This document shows positions 24,915 to 32,838 of a stretch of 64,000 nt of DNA, piece after piece. The notes under the pieces were generated by a model. That model was not told where the DNA came from and did no database searches. It saw nothing but the letters and a program-made list of their open reading frames with translations. Where the stretch lies: contig VBAC01000001.1 of NCBI GenBank assembly GCA_005883305.1, positions 372,001-436,000 on the forward strand, read 5' to 3'. Made by a program: the position numbers and the translations under genes. The stretch comes from Alphaproteobacteria bacterium (GTDB taxonomy: Bacteria; Pseudomonadota; Alphaproteobacteria; Sphingomonadales; Sphingomonadaceae). Within the stretch, counting starts at the first letter, position 1, and each line of letters begins with the position of its first letter.

Positions 24915-25139
24915 TTAGGGCGGCGGCGAATTGGGCGAGACGACGTTGACGTTGGTGCGGTTGTCCGCCTTGTCGTAGCTGTAGGTCGCCGACACGTTGT
25001 TGTTGACGGTGCCGCTGCGCTGGACCTTCACCAGCCGGCCGCGCGCGTCGTAGCTGTAGCTGATCGTCTCCGATGCCATCGCCGTCGCGGCTATTGCCGC
25101 GGCCGCCAGGCCGAGCAGGATTTTCTCCCTGCCTTTCAT
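24915..25139 (-). CDS. Secreted mini-protein with two YD-type repeats
   Basis: 74 residues from the ATG at 25139, with AAGGGGGC upstream. A signal peptide (GLAAAAIAATAMA, cut near residue 22) is followed by SYSYDARGRLVKVQRSG and ATYSYDKADNRTNV, which are two RHS/YD repeat units, and a short Pro tail. It ends 41 bases before the RHS start and is surely in the same operon. It may cap or seed the YD shell of the large protein or act as a chaperone; this is inference. Confidence 0.8.
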   Translation of the reverse strand: MKGREKILLGLAAAAIAATAMASETISYSYDARGRLVKVQRSGTVNNNVSATYSYDKADNRTNVNVVSPNSPPP

Positions 25140-25446
25140 TGATGCCCCCTTAATTCGTCGAGTCGCGGCCAGAATAGACAGGAACCGCAAGCGCTGAATA
25201 GTGGAATTCGTTACGGTATTCGCACGGTAAGTTCTTGCAGGAACGCAGAAATCTCCATCATCTTGTTGATTTCATGGACAGCATTAAGCGCCTTGCGAAC
25301 ATGTCCCTGGCCCCCGCCGCGCCGCCGCGCGCGGCCCCGCGGGCCGGAAGGGCAGGGGCTTTAGGGTTAACTTTCTGCCCCGCCCGCACACTGCGCATTT
25401 TATTAACCGGCGACGTGTAATTCCTTTGGGGCTCGGAGATATTGGT
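25140..25446. other. Intergenic region between the RHS operon and the GGDEF-EAL gene
   Basis: These 307 bases carry divergent upstream sequence. An open frame at 25235-25420 has atypical composition and is not supported. A possible hairpin pairs GGGCAG (25350-25355) with CTGCCC (25375-25380), and two TTAAC motifs (25367-25371 and 25403-25407) resemble CtrA half-sites but are not spaced as a full site. Nothing else is recognised. Confidence 0.5.
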
Positions 25447-26991
25447 TTGAGATACTCGCGCAAAGTCGGCCCCCCGATCGTGTCTGCAGCGGTCGCGACG
25501 CTCGTTCTAACGAACTTCGCCCTCGTCAGCATCGTGAAGGACAATGCCGCTCCGGAACGGATCGAGCTGTTCGGCTCGGTCTGGCCGATCGCGCTTACCT
25601 CCGCGGTGGCGGTGATCCTGGTCATGTCGTTCCTCTACCGCTCGCTCGTCGATCTGGTCGACGAGCTCGAGGCGCGCGAGGCCACCGCCCAGCACCAGGC
25701 CCTGCACGACCAGCTGACCGGCCTCGCCAACCGGGCGTTGCTGGAGGACCGGCTATCGCAGGCGCTGACCCGCTACCGCCGCTCGGGCGAGCAGGTCGCC
25801 TTGCTGATGCTCGATCTCGACCGCTTCAAGCAGGTCAACGACACGCTCGGGCACAATGCCGGCGACAAGCTGGTCGCCGAGGTCGGCGAGCGGCTGCGCT
25901 CGCTGGTCCGCGAGACCGACACCGTCGCCCGGATCGGCGGCGACGAATTCGCCATCGTCCAGGTCAGCCCGAAAGGCGAGGCGGACGTCCGCCGCCTGTG
26001 CGAGCGGATCATCTCGGTGATCCGCCAGCCCTTCGTCATCGGCGAGCGCGAGGCCCGGGTCGGCGTGAGCATCGGCGCGGTCTTCGCCAGCAAGGAGGTC
26101 GCCGAAGCCAGCGAGCTGATGCGCAAGGCCGACATCACCATGTACCGAGCCAAGGCGGCGGGCCGCGACTGCTTCCGAATCTTCACCGAGGCGATGGACG
26201 CCGACGTCCAGCGCCGCGACCAGATCGAATCCTCGCTTCGCACCCAGCTGCGCGACGGCGACGGGCTGGATCTCCATTTCCAGCCGATCATCGGCAGCCG
26301 CGGCAAGGTGACGGCCCTCGAGGGCCTGGTGCGCTGGGAGCATCCGACGCTCGGCACGATCGCTCCGGGCGAGCTCATTCCGATCGCCGAGGAATGCGGA
26401 GTCATCGACGAGCTCGGCCAGCAGGCGTTCCGCAACGCCTGCAAGACCGCGCGGCTCTGGCCCAGCCTCAGCATCGCCGTGAACCTTTCGCCGCTCCAGT
26501 TCCGGACGCCGCGCTTTCCTGCGGTGCTGCGGGCGATCGTCGAGGAGGAGGGAATCCAGCCCTCGCAGATCGAGCTCGAGATCACCGAGGGCCTCTTCAT
26601 CGAGCACGGCACCTTGTGCGGGCAGACGATCCAGGACCTTCGCCGCGACGGCTTCCGGATCGTCCTCGACGATTTCGGCACCGGCTATTCCTCGCTCTCC
26701 TTCCTGCGCCGATTCCCGGTCGACAAGATCAAGCTCGACCGCTCGTTCATCGACGTCGCCGCGCGCGACCAGAGCATCGCCATCATCCGGGCGGCGGTGA
26801 CCTTGGGCCACGCCATGGACCTCGAGGTGATCGCCGAAGGCATCTCGACCCCGGAGGAAGAGCAGATCGCGCTGGAAGCCGGCTGCGACGGGCTGCAGGG
26901 CCATCTCTACGCCCCCGCAATGCCGGTAGGCGAGCTCGCCGGCTTCCTCGCCTCGATGGACGAGGGCGCCAGGGTTCCCGACGCCGCCTAG
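25447..26991 (+). CDS. GGDEF-EAL protein (diguanylate cyclase/phosphodiesterase)
   Basis: About 514 residues. The start is uncertain: TTG at 25447 has GGAG nine bases upstream; TTG at 25426 is an alternative. Two N-terminal membrane segments, then a GGDEF domain with intact RIGGDEFAIV and LMLDLDRFKQVNDTLGH, then an EAL domain. The EAL signature reads EGL (ALEGLVRW), but the other metal and catalytic positions are in place: NLSPLQF, ELEITEG, LDDFGTGYSSLSFL, KIKLDRSFI, VIAEGI. Both synthesis and breakdown of cyclic di-GMP are therefore possible. No sensor domain besides the membrane part. Confidence 0.93.
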   Translation: MRYSRKVGPPIVSAAVATLVLTNFALVSIVKDNAAPERIELFGSVWPIALTSAVAVILVMSFLYRSLVDLVDELEAREATAQHQALHDQLTGLANRALLEDRLSQALTRYRRSGEQVALLMLDLDRFKQVNDTLGHNAGDKLVAEVGERLRSLVRETDTVARIGGDEFAIVQVSPKGEADVRRLCERIISVIRQPFVIGEREARVGVSIGAVFASKEVAEASELMRKADITMYRAKAAGRDCFRIFTEAMDADVQRRDQIESSLRTQLRDGDGLDLHFQPIIGSRGKVTALEGLVRWEHPTLGTIAPGELIPIAEECGVIDELGQQAFRNACKTARLWPSLSIAVNLSPLQFRTPRFPAVLRAIVEEEGIQPSQIELEITEGLFIEHGTLCGQTIQDLRRDGFRIVLDDFGTGYSSLSFLRRFPVDKIKLDRSFIDVAARDQSIAIIRAAVTLGHAMDLEVIAEGISTPEEEQIALEAGCDGLQGHLYAPAMPVGELAGFLASMDEGARVPDAA

Positions 26992-27091
26992 GGGCGAAAC
27001 GAATTGTCTGGCGCCTCTTTGCGCCCTCGACTAAATTCCCGTGGCTTCCAGCGGTTGCTTCAGAAGCAAGGGAAAGAGGGGAGAGAAGAGG

Positions 27092-27502
27092 ATGAGCACG
27101 CGATCCTTCGCGCTGATTTTCGGCATCGTATTTCTCGCCGTCGGCATTGCCGGCTTCGTTCCGCAGCTCGTTCAGCCCGCCGAAGGCGGCAGCATGAACA
27201 TGGGCGGCCAGGACATGGGCATGCTGCTCGGCATGTTCCCGGTCAACCTGTACCACAATGCGGTCCATATCCTGTTCGGCCTGTGGGGCCTCGCCGCCTC
27301 GCGATCGGCGAGCGGCGCGCTGACTTATGCCCGGGGAGTCGCGATCATCTACGCGCTGCTCACCGTGCTGGGCCTGATTCCGGCGACCGAGAACCTGCTC
27401 GGAATGGTTCCGCTCTACGGCAACGACATCTGGCTGCACGGCGGGCTGGCGATCGTCGCCGCCTATTTCGGCTGGGTCAATCGCAGCCCGGTCACCACCT
27501 GA
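27092..27502 (+). CDS. DUF4383 membrane protein
   Basis: 136 residues from the ATG at 27092 (AGAAGAGG upstream). There are four membrane segments, with the family pattern FPVNLYHNAVHILFGLWGLAA in the second and WLHGGLAIVAAYFGW in the last. The function is unknown; relatives occur in many actinobacteria and alphaproteobacteria, often described as stress-related membrane proteins. Confidence 0.85.
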   Translation: MSTRSFALIFGIVFLAVGIAGFVPQLVQPAEGGSMNMGGQDMGMLLGMFPVNLYHNAVHILFGLWGLAASRSASGALTYARGVAIIYALLTVLGLIPATENLLGMVPLYGNDIWLHGGLAIVAAYFGWVNRSPVTT

Positions 27503-27609
27503 TCCGGCGGCACGGGGCGGCGCGCGACGTTTCGTCGCTCCGCCGCCTCGGTTCGTCGCATAAAATAAACAGTCTAGCGCAGCACTCCCTCTACCGGTAA
27601 AGAGGGGGC

Positions 27610-28842
27610 ATGACTCGCGCCCTCCGCCTTTCCGCCTTCGCCGTCGCCCTCGCTTCGCCCACCATGCCGGGCGCGATCCAGACCGCGGCACTCGCCCAGT
27701 CCCAGGTCCAGACGCAGGCGCCTGCCGTTGCGGCGCCGGTCGCCCCGGCGATCGTCTGGCGGCGGGAGACCGCGCAGGAGCTGCTGACCTATGTCGAGCA
27801 GATCGGCCAGGAAGGCCTCGATCCGGCGGATTATGGCCTGGAGAGACTTCGGGCAGCGCTTTCCGGCAGCGACGACTCGGCGCTGACCCAAGTCGCCACG
27901 CCGATCTTCCTCAAGCTCGCCCAGGATCTGAGCGGCGGGTCCGTCCGCGGCCGAAGCCGGGTCGATTGGCACATGGACGACCAGACGCTCGACACGATGG
28001 GCCAGCAGCGCTTGCTGGCGCAGGTCACCCGCGGCGGCGGCGTGGGCGCGGCGCTCGATGCGCTGCTGCCGATCCATCCCCAATATGCCGGACTCAAGCG
28101 CGCGCTGGCGAATACGCCCGAGGCCGACACGGCGCGGCGCGACCTCATCCGGACCAACATGGAGCGCTGGCGCTGGATGCCGCGCACGCTCGGCGCCCGC
28201 CACGTGCTGGTCAACGTTCCCGCCTTCACCGCCGCTTTGGTCGACGACGGGCGGGTCACCGCCCGGCACCGCGCCGTGGTCGGCGCCGTCCGCACGCCCA
28301 CGCCACAGCTCAACGCGACGATCACCGCGGTGACGATCAATCCCTGGTGGAACGTGCCGCAAAGCATCATCGCCTCGCAGGGCGGCCGCTTCGGCCCCGG
28401 CTACCAGGTGACCCGCACCGGCGGAGGGATCAGCGTCCGCCAGCCGCCCGGGCCGCGCAACGCGCTCGGCCGGGTCAAGATCGAGATGCCGAACGATCTC
28501 GCCATCTATCTCCACGACACGCCGTCGCAGGCGCTGTTCGGCCGCCCGGTGCGCGCCTTCAGCCACGGCTGCATCCGGACCCAGAACGTGCGCGACTTCG
28601 CCGCCTTGCTGCTTCAGCCGACGGGATCCTGGGATCGCGCCCAGATCGACTCCGCGGTGGAGACGGGCCGCAACCAGTCGGTCCCCCTCGCCGCCCCGAT
28701 CCCGGTCTACATCGCCTATTTCACCGCCGCCGCGACGAGCGACGGGGATATCGTGACCTATAACGACGTCTACGGGCGCGATCGCCCGGTGCGCCAGGCA
28801 CTGAACGGCGGCGCGGCGCCGGTCCAACAGGCCAGCAACTAG
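27610..28842 (+). CDS. L,D-transpeptidase (YkuD family), YcbB-like
   Basis: 410 residues, ATG preceded by AGAGGGGG. The N-terminal signal sequence is followed by a helical scaffold region (about 55-190) and a C-terminal YkuD domain with VNVPAFTAALVDDGRV, NPWWNVPQSI, HDTPSQALF and the catalytic SHGCIRTQNVRDFA (cysteine about 321). YcbB-type enzymes make 3-3 cross-links in periplasmic peptidoglycan. It resembles the gene at 55048-56475 in domain order. A peptidoglycan-binding motif is not obvious. Confidence 0.92.
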   Translation: MTRALRLSAFAVALASPTMPGAIQTAALAQSQVQTQAPAVAAPVAPAIVWRRETAQELLTYVEQIGQEGLDPADYGLERLRAALSGSDDSALTQVATPIFLKLAQDLSGGSVRGRSRVDWHMDDQTLDTMGQQRLLAQVTRGGGVGAALDALLPIHPQYAGLKRALANTPEADTARRDLIRTNMERWRWMPRTLGARHVLVNVPAFTAALVDDGRVTARHRAVVGAVRTPTPQLNATITAVTINPWWNVPQSIIASQGGRFGPGYQVTRTGGGISVRQPPGPRNALGRVKIEMPNDLAIYLHDTPSQALFGRPVRAFSHGCIRTQNVRDFAALLLQPTGSWDRAQIDSAVETGRNQSVPLAAPIPVYIAYFTAAATSDGDIVTYNDVYGRDRPVRQALNGGAAPVQQASN

Positions 28843-28870
28843 GTCGTATCCTCACTCGGAACGGTGCTGC

Positions 28871-29043
28871 AAACCCCCTCTCCCATGGGGAGAGGGCTGG
28901 GGTGAGGGGTTCCGGTGTCCGCGGAAAACCGCGAACTCCGTAAACCCCCACCATGAGCAGGGTAAGCAGTGCCCCGCACTGCTTAGCCATGTCCGGGGGA
29001 CATGGCGACCTGCTCATCCTCCCCCTCAGGGGGAGGGGTTAAA
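28871..29043. repeat. Palindromic repeat (class C), copy 1, carrying an inserted structured segment
   Basis: The left part ACCCCCTCTCCCATGGGGAGAGG... and the right part CTCCCCCTCAGGGGGAGGGG match, in opposite orientation, the repeat at 46714-46823, including the middle GGGTGAGGGGTTC and AACTCCGTA-ACCCCCACC. Between CCCCCACC and CCTCCCCCTC this copy has an extra 65 bases (28953-29017). The gap 28843-29132 contains no gene. Confidence 0.75.
28953..29017. repeat. 65-nt segment folding as a perfect three-way junction
   Basis: Closing stem ATGAGCAGG/CCTGCTCAT (28953-28961 with 29009-29017, 9 pairs); second stem 28963-28972 with 28976-28985 (10 pairs, TAAGCAGTGC/GCACTGCTTA, loop CCC); third stem 28986-28994 with 28998-29006 (9 pairs, GCCATGTCC/GGACATGGC, loop GGG). 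Only three bases are unpaired in the junction, and the two loops are complementary. The fold was derived by hand; it could form in DNA or RNA of either strand. Confidence 0.7.
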
Positions 29044-29102
29044 GGGGATGTCGATACAGCCTTAGCTGTTTTCGGGAACGCGGCGCCCTCCATGCGGGTT
29101 GT

Positions 29103-29123
29103 CCGGCTGATCCTTTCAGCCGG
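29103..29123 (+). promoter_or_regulatory. Hairpin over the Shine-Dalgarno of the FAD-Rieske gene
   Basis: CCGGCTGA (29103-29110), loop TCCTT, TCAGCCGG (29116-29123): eight perfect pairs. The GGAG ribosome-binding site (29122-29125) overlaps the foot of the hairpin, ten bases before the ATG, so folding could reduce translation. Confidence 0.4.
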
Positions 29124-29132
29124 AGCTCGCCA

Positions 29133-30644
29133 ATGGCCATCCACCAATCCTACTGGAATGCGACGGCGCCGGCTTCGTCCTATCCGGCGCTGTCCGGCGA
29201 GATCGAGGTGGACGTCGCGATCGTCGGCGGCGGCATCGTCGGCGTGACGACCGCCCGGATGCTGAAGGATCGGGGCCTCAAGGTGGCGCTGGTCGAGGCG
29301 CGGCGGATCGGCGAGGAGGTGACCGGCAAGTCCACCGCCAAGATCACCTCGCAGCACAATATCGCCTACACGACGATCAAGCGGAAGTTCGGCGAGGACG
29401 GCGCGCGCATCTATGGAGAGGCCAACGAGGAGGGGCTTCGAACCATTCGCGCCCTTGCCTCGAGCCACGGAATCGAATGCAATCTCGAGGCCGCTCCGGC
29501 CTTCGTGTTCACCCAGGACGAGGATCAGGTCCAGGCGATCGAGGAGGAGGCCGATCTGGCCAGGACGCTGGGGCTGCCGGCGTCGCTGACTCGCGATACG
29601 GGCCTGCCCTTCGAGGTGCGCGCCGCGATGCGCTGGGACGATCAGGCCAAGTTCCATCCGGTCAAATATGTGAAGGGCCTCGCCGCGACGCTCGCCGGCG
29701 ACGGCTGCGAGGTGTTCGAGAATTCGCGGGTCATGGATTGGGATCCGGATCGGATCGAGACCGCCGGCGGAGCGGTCCGGGCGGGCCATGTCGTCATGGC
29801 GACCCATTTGCCGCTCGGCCAGATCGGGATGTTCTACGCCGAGGCGCATCCGTACATGGATTGCGTGCTGATGGGGCGGATCGATCCCGCGCGCGCGCCG
29901 GAGGGCATGTTCATCACCGCAGAGAGCCCGCACCGCTCGTTCCGAACGCATCGCGACGATCGCGGCGAATTGTGGATGATCTTCACCGGAATGGCCCACA
30001 AACCCGGCGACACGAAGGCGGGCCGCGACAATATGGCCGCCCTTGCCGATTTCGCCCGGCGCTCGTTCGGGGTCGAGGCCGAATATCTCTGGACCAACGA
30101 GGATTACGGACCGATCGACCAGGTTCCCTTCATCGGCTGGTCGTCCGCGGTCCGGCCGGGCTATCTGGTCGCGACAGGCTTCAACGCCTGGGGGATCACG
30201 AACGGAACGGCAGCCGCGATCCTCCTCGCCGACATCGTCGCCGGCAAGGACAATCCCTGGCTGAAGCTCTACGATTCGACGCGGATCAAGCCGATCGCCG
30301 GGGGCGCCGAATTCGTGAAGGGCAATGCCGAGGTCGCGGCCCATCTCGTCGGCGGCTATCTGTCGCGCAAGCCGCACGAATTCGATGCCGTCGGGCCGGG
30401 CGAGGGCAAGGTGCTGAAGATCGACGGGCACAATGTCGCGGCCTCGCGCGACGAGGGCGGGCGGGTTCAGGCCGTTTCAGCGGTCTGCACGCACATGGGC
30501 TGCCTGGTCGGGTGGAACGAAACCGACCGGAGCTGGGACTGCCCCTGCCACGGCTCGCGCTTCGCGTGCGACGGCAGTGTCATCCACGGGCCCGCGGTGA
30601 AGCCGCTGGAGCCGGTCGCGGTGGAGGAAAAAGCGGAGGTTTAG
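29133..30644 (+). CDS. FAD-dependent oxidoreductase fused to a C-terminal Rieske [2Fe-2S] domain
   Basis: 503 residues. The N-terminal DAO-type FAD domain has VAIVGGGIVGVTTARML (dinucleotide site, about 29-45) and a C-terminal FAD-contact region (PGYLVATGFNAWGITNG). From about residue 415 there is a Rieske domain with both cluster-binding boxes, CTHMGC and CPCHGSRF. Proteins of this layout are common in soil and aquatic bacteria; the substrate is unknown and electron transfer from a flavin-oxidised substrate to the Rieske cluster is an inference. There is no signal peptide. It stands alone between repeats. Confidence 0.92.
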   Translation: MAIHQSYWNATAPASSYPALSGEIEVDVAIVGGGIVGVTTARMLKDRGLKVALVEARRIGEEVTGKSTAKITSQHNIAYTTIKRKFGEDGARIYGEANEEGLRTIRALASSHGIECNLEAAPAFVFTQDEDQVQAIEEEADLARTLGLPASLTRDTGLPFEVRAAMRWDDQAKFHPVKYVKGLAATLAGDGCEVFENSRVMDWDPDRIETAGGAVRAGHVVMATHLPLGQIGMFYAEAHPYMDCVLMGRIDPARAPEGMFITAESPHRSFRTHRDDRGELWMIFTGMAHKPGDTKAGRDNMAALADFARRSFGVEAEYLWTNEDYGPIDQVPFIGWSSAVRPGYLVATGFNAWGITNGTAAAILLADIVAGKDNPWLKLYDSTRIKPIAGGAEFVKGNAEVAAHLVGGYLSRKPHEFDAVGPGEGKVLKIDGHNVAASRDEGGRVQAVSAVCTHMGCLVGWNETDRSWDCPCHGSRFACDGSVIHGPAVKPLEPVAVEEKAEV

Positions 30645-30690
30645 GGCCCGGACTCAATTAAAATCGAGATGCGGTGGTCTGATCTCGGGA

Positions 30691-30802
30691 GTCATCCCGG
30701 CGTAAGCCGGGATCCATGAACTCGACGGGCAAATGCCCGGCTCGAGTCTGAGCGTCTCCTCGATGACCTGCGTTCATAGGTCCCGGCTTTCGCCGGGATG
30801 AC
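30691..30802. repeat. Palindromic intergenic repeat (class A)
   Basis: Arms GTCATCCCGGCGTAAGCCGGGA (from 30691) and TCCCGGCTTTCGCCGGGATGAC (to 30802), with the usual ...CCATGAA... / TTCATAGG... inner segments and an additional GCCGGGCATTTGCCCGTCG-type hairpin. It lies between two convergent genes. Confidence 0.8.
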
Positions 30803-30820
30803 GCTGAAATTGTACGGACC

Positions 30821-31495
30821 CTAGGCCAGCCGGTCGGCGTAGAGGAAGTGGCCGGGGCCGAGGCGGGCGAGAACTTCCTGGAGGCTGGCATGGGACATGG
30901 CGAAGCATCCCTCGCTGCGCCCCAGGCGCCCGGTCTGGGCCAGCACTTCCGGCTCGGCATACCAGGCCGAGTGGACCACGATCGCCCGCTCTTCGGCATT
31001 GCTGTTGCTGTAGTCGAGCCCGCGGACCCGCATCGAGCGGCCATATTTGCCGGGATAGAAATCGCCGGTGACATAGGCGCCGTTGGAGCTCGCCTCGGAG
31101 CCGAACTGGTTGGAGAAACGCTGCAGGAAGCCGGTGTGCGCGGGATCGGAGCCGCGGCCGTGGCAGACGAAGTGGCGGCTGACGCGGCCCGTATTGGTGT
31201 CGAGCAGGAAGAAGCGATGCTCCGACGAGGCCTTGGAGAAATCGACGATGCCGACGGTTTCCACATGGCGCACCGACGAACGGTGGCGATCGAACGAGGC
31301 CCGGGCGCGGGCGACGAGAGAGGAGTCGATGATCGGGTCAACGCTCAGGCGCGGCTGGGCCGGTGCGGCCGAAATAGGCCGGGGGCCTCTCGCCTCCTCC
31401 GGCGACGAAACCGCGGCGAGAATTGGCGAGGACATGGCGGCGAGCGCGCCGGCGGCGGCTCCGGCCTCGATGAATTGCCGGCGTGAAAACTGCAT
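30821..31495 (-). CDS. Tat-exported murein L,D-transpeptidase-like protein (YkuD_2)
   Basis: 224 residues. The N-terminus SRRQFIEAGAAAGALAAM is a twin-arginine signal. The rest fits the YkuD_2 family: VGIVDFSKASSEHRFFLLD, VCHGRGSDPAHTGFLQRFSN, GLDYSNSNA, VVHSAWYAE and RLGRSEGCFAM (candidate catalytic cysteine about 197). Family members are periplasmic and related to peptidoglycan L,D-transpeptidases. It is divergent from the DNA ligase gene across 219 bases without a recognised element. Confidence 0.88.
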   Translation of the reverse strand: MQFSRRQFIEAGAAAGALAAMSSPILAAVSSPEEARGPRPISAAPAQPRLSVDPIIDSSLVARARASFDRHRSSVRHVETVGIVDFSKASSEHRFFLLDTNTGRVSRHFVCHGRGSDPAHTGFLQRFSNQFGSEASSNGAYVTGDFYPGKYGRSMRVRGLDYSNSNAEERAIVVHSAWYAEPEVLAQTGRLGRSEGCFAMSHASLQEVLARLGPGHFLYADRLA

Positions 31496-31714
31496 CTGGA
31501 AACTACCCTCCCGCTCCGATCAGGAACGTATGGACTTTCCCGTTTCGCCTCAACGACCTGATCCGATGTTCCGGGTCGACTCGTCGCGGCTTAGGCGTCG
31601 TTCGCCGCAACATGCGGGAACAATCGTTAACCGGGATTTTCGGGCCTCGACGAAGCGTTCCGGAACTGCGGCGAACGGCACCCGGAAGGTGAGCACGGGG
31701 ATGACGAGCGCGCC

Positions 31715-32755
31715 ATGACCGCTTTTCGTCACCTGAAGGTCCTCCCGCCGCTGGCGCCGATGGAGGCGAAATTGGTGGACAGCCTGCCCCAGGGCGATGG
31801 CTGGCAGTTCGAGCCGAAGTGGGACGGCTTTCGCTGCCTCGTCTTTCGCGACGGCGCCGAGATCGAATTGCAATCCAAGGCCGGCAGGCCGCTCGGCCGC
31901 TATTTTCCCGAGGTCGTCGATCTCGTCGCCTCTCTGCCGTTCGACCGTTTCGTGCTCGACGGCGAGCTGACCATCGCCATGGGCGGCGCGCTGTCGTTCG
32001 AGGCGCTCCAGATGCGGCTTCACCCGGCGGAAAGCCGGGTCCGCAAGCTCGCCGCCGCGACTCCGGCGCGGATCATGCTGTTCGACTGCCTGGAGCACCG
32101 CGACTCCATGATCGATCGGCCGCTGGCGGAGCGGCGCCGGGCGCTGGAGGAGTTTTACGAGCGCGCGAGAGAGGCCCGGCTGCTGCTTTCTCCCTGCACG
32201 CTCGATCATGCCCTTGCGCATTCCTGGCTGGACCTGGCGGGCGGAGCCCTGGACGGCGTCATCGCCAAGCGCCGCGACGAGCCTTACAGGCCGGGCGAGC
32301 GGGCGATGCTCAAGGTCAAGCAGATGAGGACGGCGGACTGCGTCGTCGGCGGCTTCCGCTATGCGGCGAAAGGCGGCGAGGTGGGATCGCTGCTGCTCGG
32401 CCTCTATGACGAGAAGGGCGCGCTCAACCATGTCGGCTTCACCTCTTCGATTCCGGCGGAAGACAAGCCTGCGCTGACCCGGCGGCTGGAAAGGCTGGTC
32501 GCTCGGCCCGGCTTTACGGGCAACGCGCCGGGCGGGCCGAGCCGCTGGAGCACCGAGCGGAGCGGAGAATGGGAACCTTTGCGGCCCGAGCTGGTCGTCG
32601 AGGTGCGCTACGACCATGTCACCGGCGACCGCTTCCGCCACGGCACGAAGTTCCTGCGCTGGAGGCCGGACAAGGCGCCCGAGCAATGCCGCATGGACCA
32701 GCTCCAGCCGGAGGCCGCTCCGGACGGCCTCGGCCCGGCCTCCGGACTGACCTAG
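31715..32755 (+). CDS. ATP-dependent DNA ligase (LigC-like)
   Basis: 346 residues: adenylation domain plus OB domain, no polymerase or nuclease domain. Motif I with the AMP-accepting lysine is FEPKWDGFRCLV (lysine about 35); other motifs are VLDGELTI (motif III), DGVIAKRRDEPYRPG (motif IV) and AMLKVKQMRTADCVVGG (motif V). It is the stand-alone form used in repair next to the essential NAD-dependent LigA. No Ku or LigD gene is nearby, so a full end-joining set is not shown here. Confidence 0.93.
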   Translation: MTAFRHLKVLPPLAPMEAKLVDSLPQGDGWQFEPKWDGFRCLVFRDGAEIELQSKAGRPLGRYFPEVVDLVASLPFDRFVLDGELTIAMGGALSFEALQMRLHPAESRVRKLAAATPARIMLFDCLEHRDSMIDRPLAERRRALEEFYERAREARLLLSPCTLDHALAHSWLDLAGGALDGVIAKRRDEPYRPGERAMLKVKQMRTADCVVGGFRYAAKGGEVGSLLLGLYDEKGALNHVGFTSSIPAEDKPALTRRLERLVARPGFTGNAPGGPSRWSTERSGEWEPLRPELVVEVRYDHVTGDRFRHGTKFLRWRPDKAPEQCRMDQLQPEAAPDGLGPASGLT

Positions 32756-32838
32756 ATCAGGGTTATTGCGCTTTTCCATCGATGGACCCATGAGGGGCGC
32801 AGGAGTGAAACTTCCCCAATTCAACCAAGGACAGTCCG

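Noticed and set aside
20977-24918. A 1313-residue open frame on the plus strand
   Set aside because: It is the reverse shadow of the RHS gene; the YD repeats on the minus strand are unmistakable.
17952-25139. A tRNA-Gln-bounded genomic island ending after the RHS locus
   Set aside because: No integrase, no repeated tRNA 3' end was noticed, and DUF72 and the ALDH gene between them look like core genes.
25235-25420. A 61-residue plus-strand frame upstream of the GGDEF-EAL gene
   Set aside because: No ribosome-binding site, and the middle is an Ala/Pro/Arg-rich stretch typical of random GC-rich sequence.
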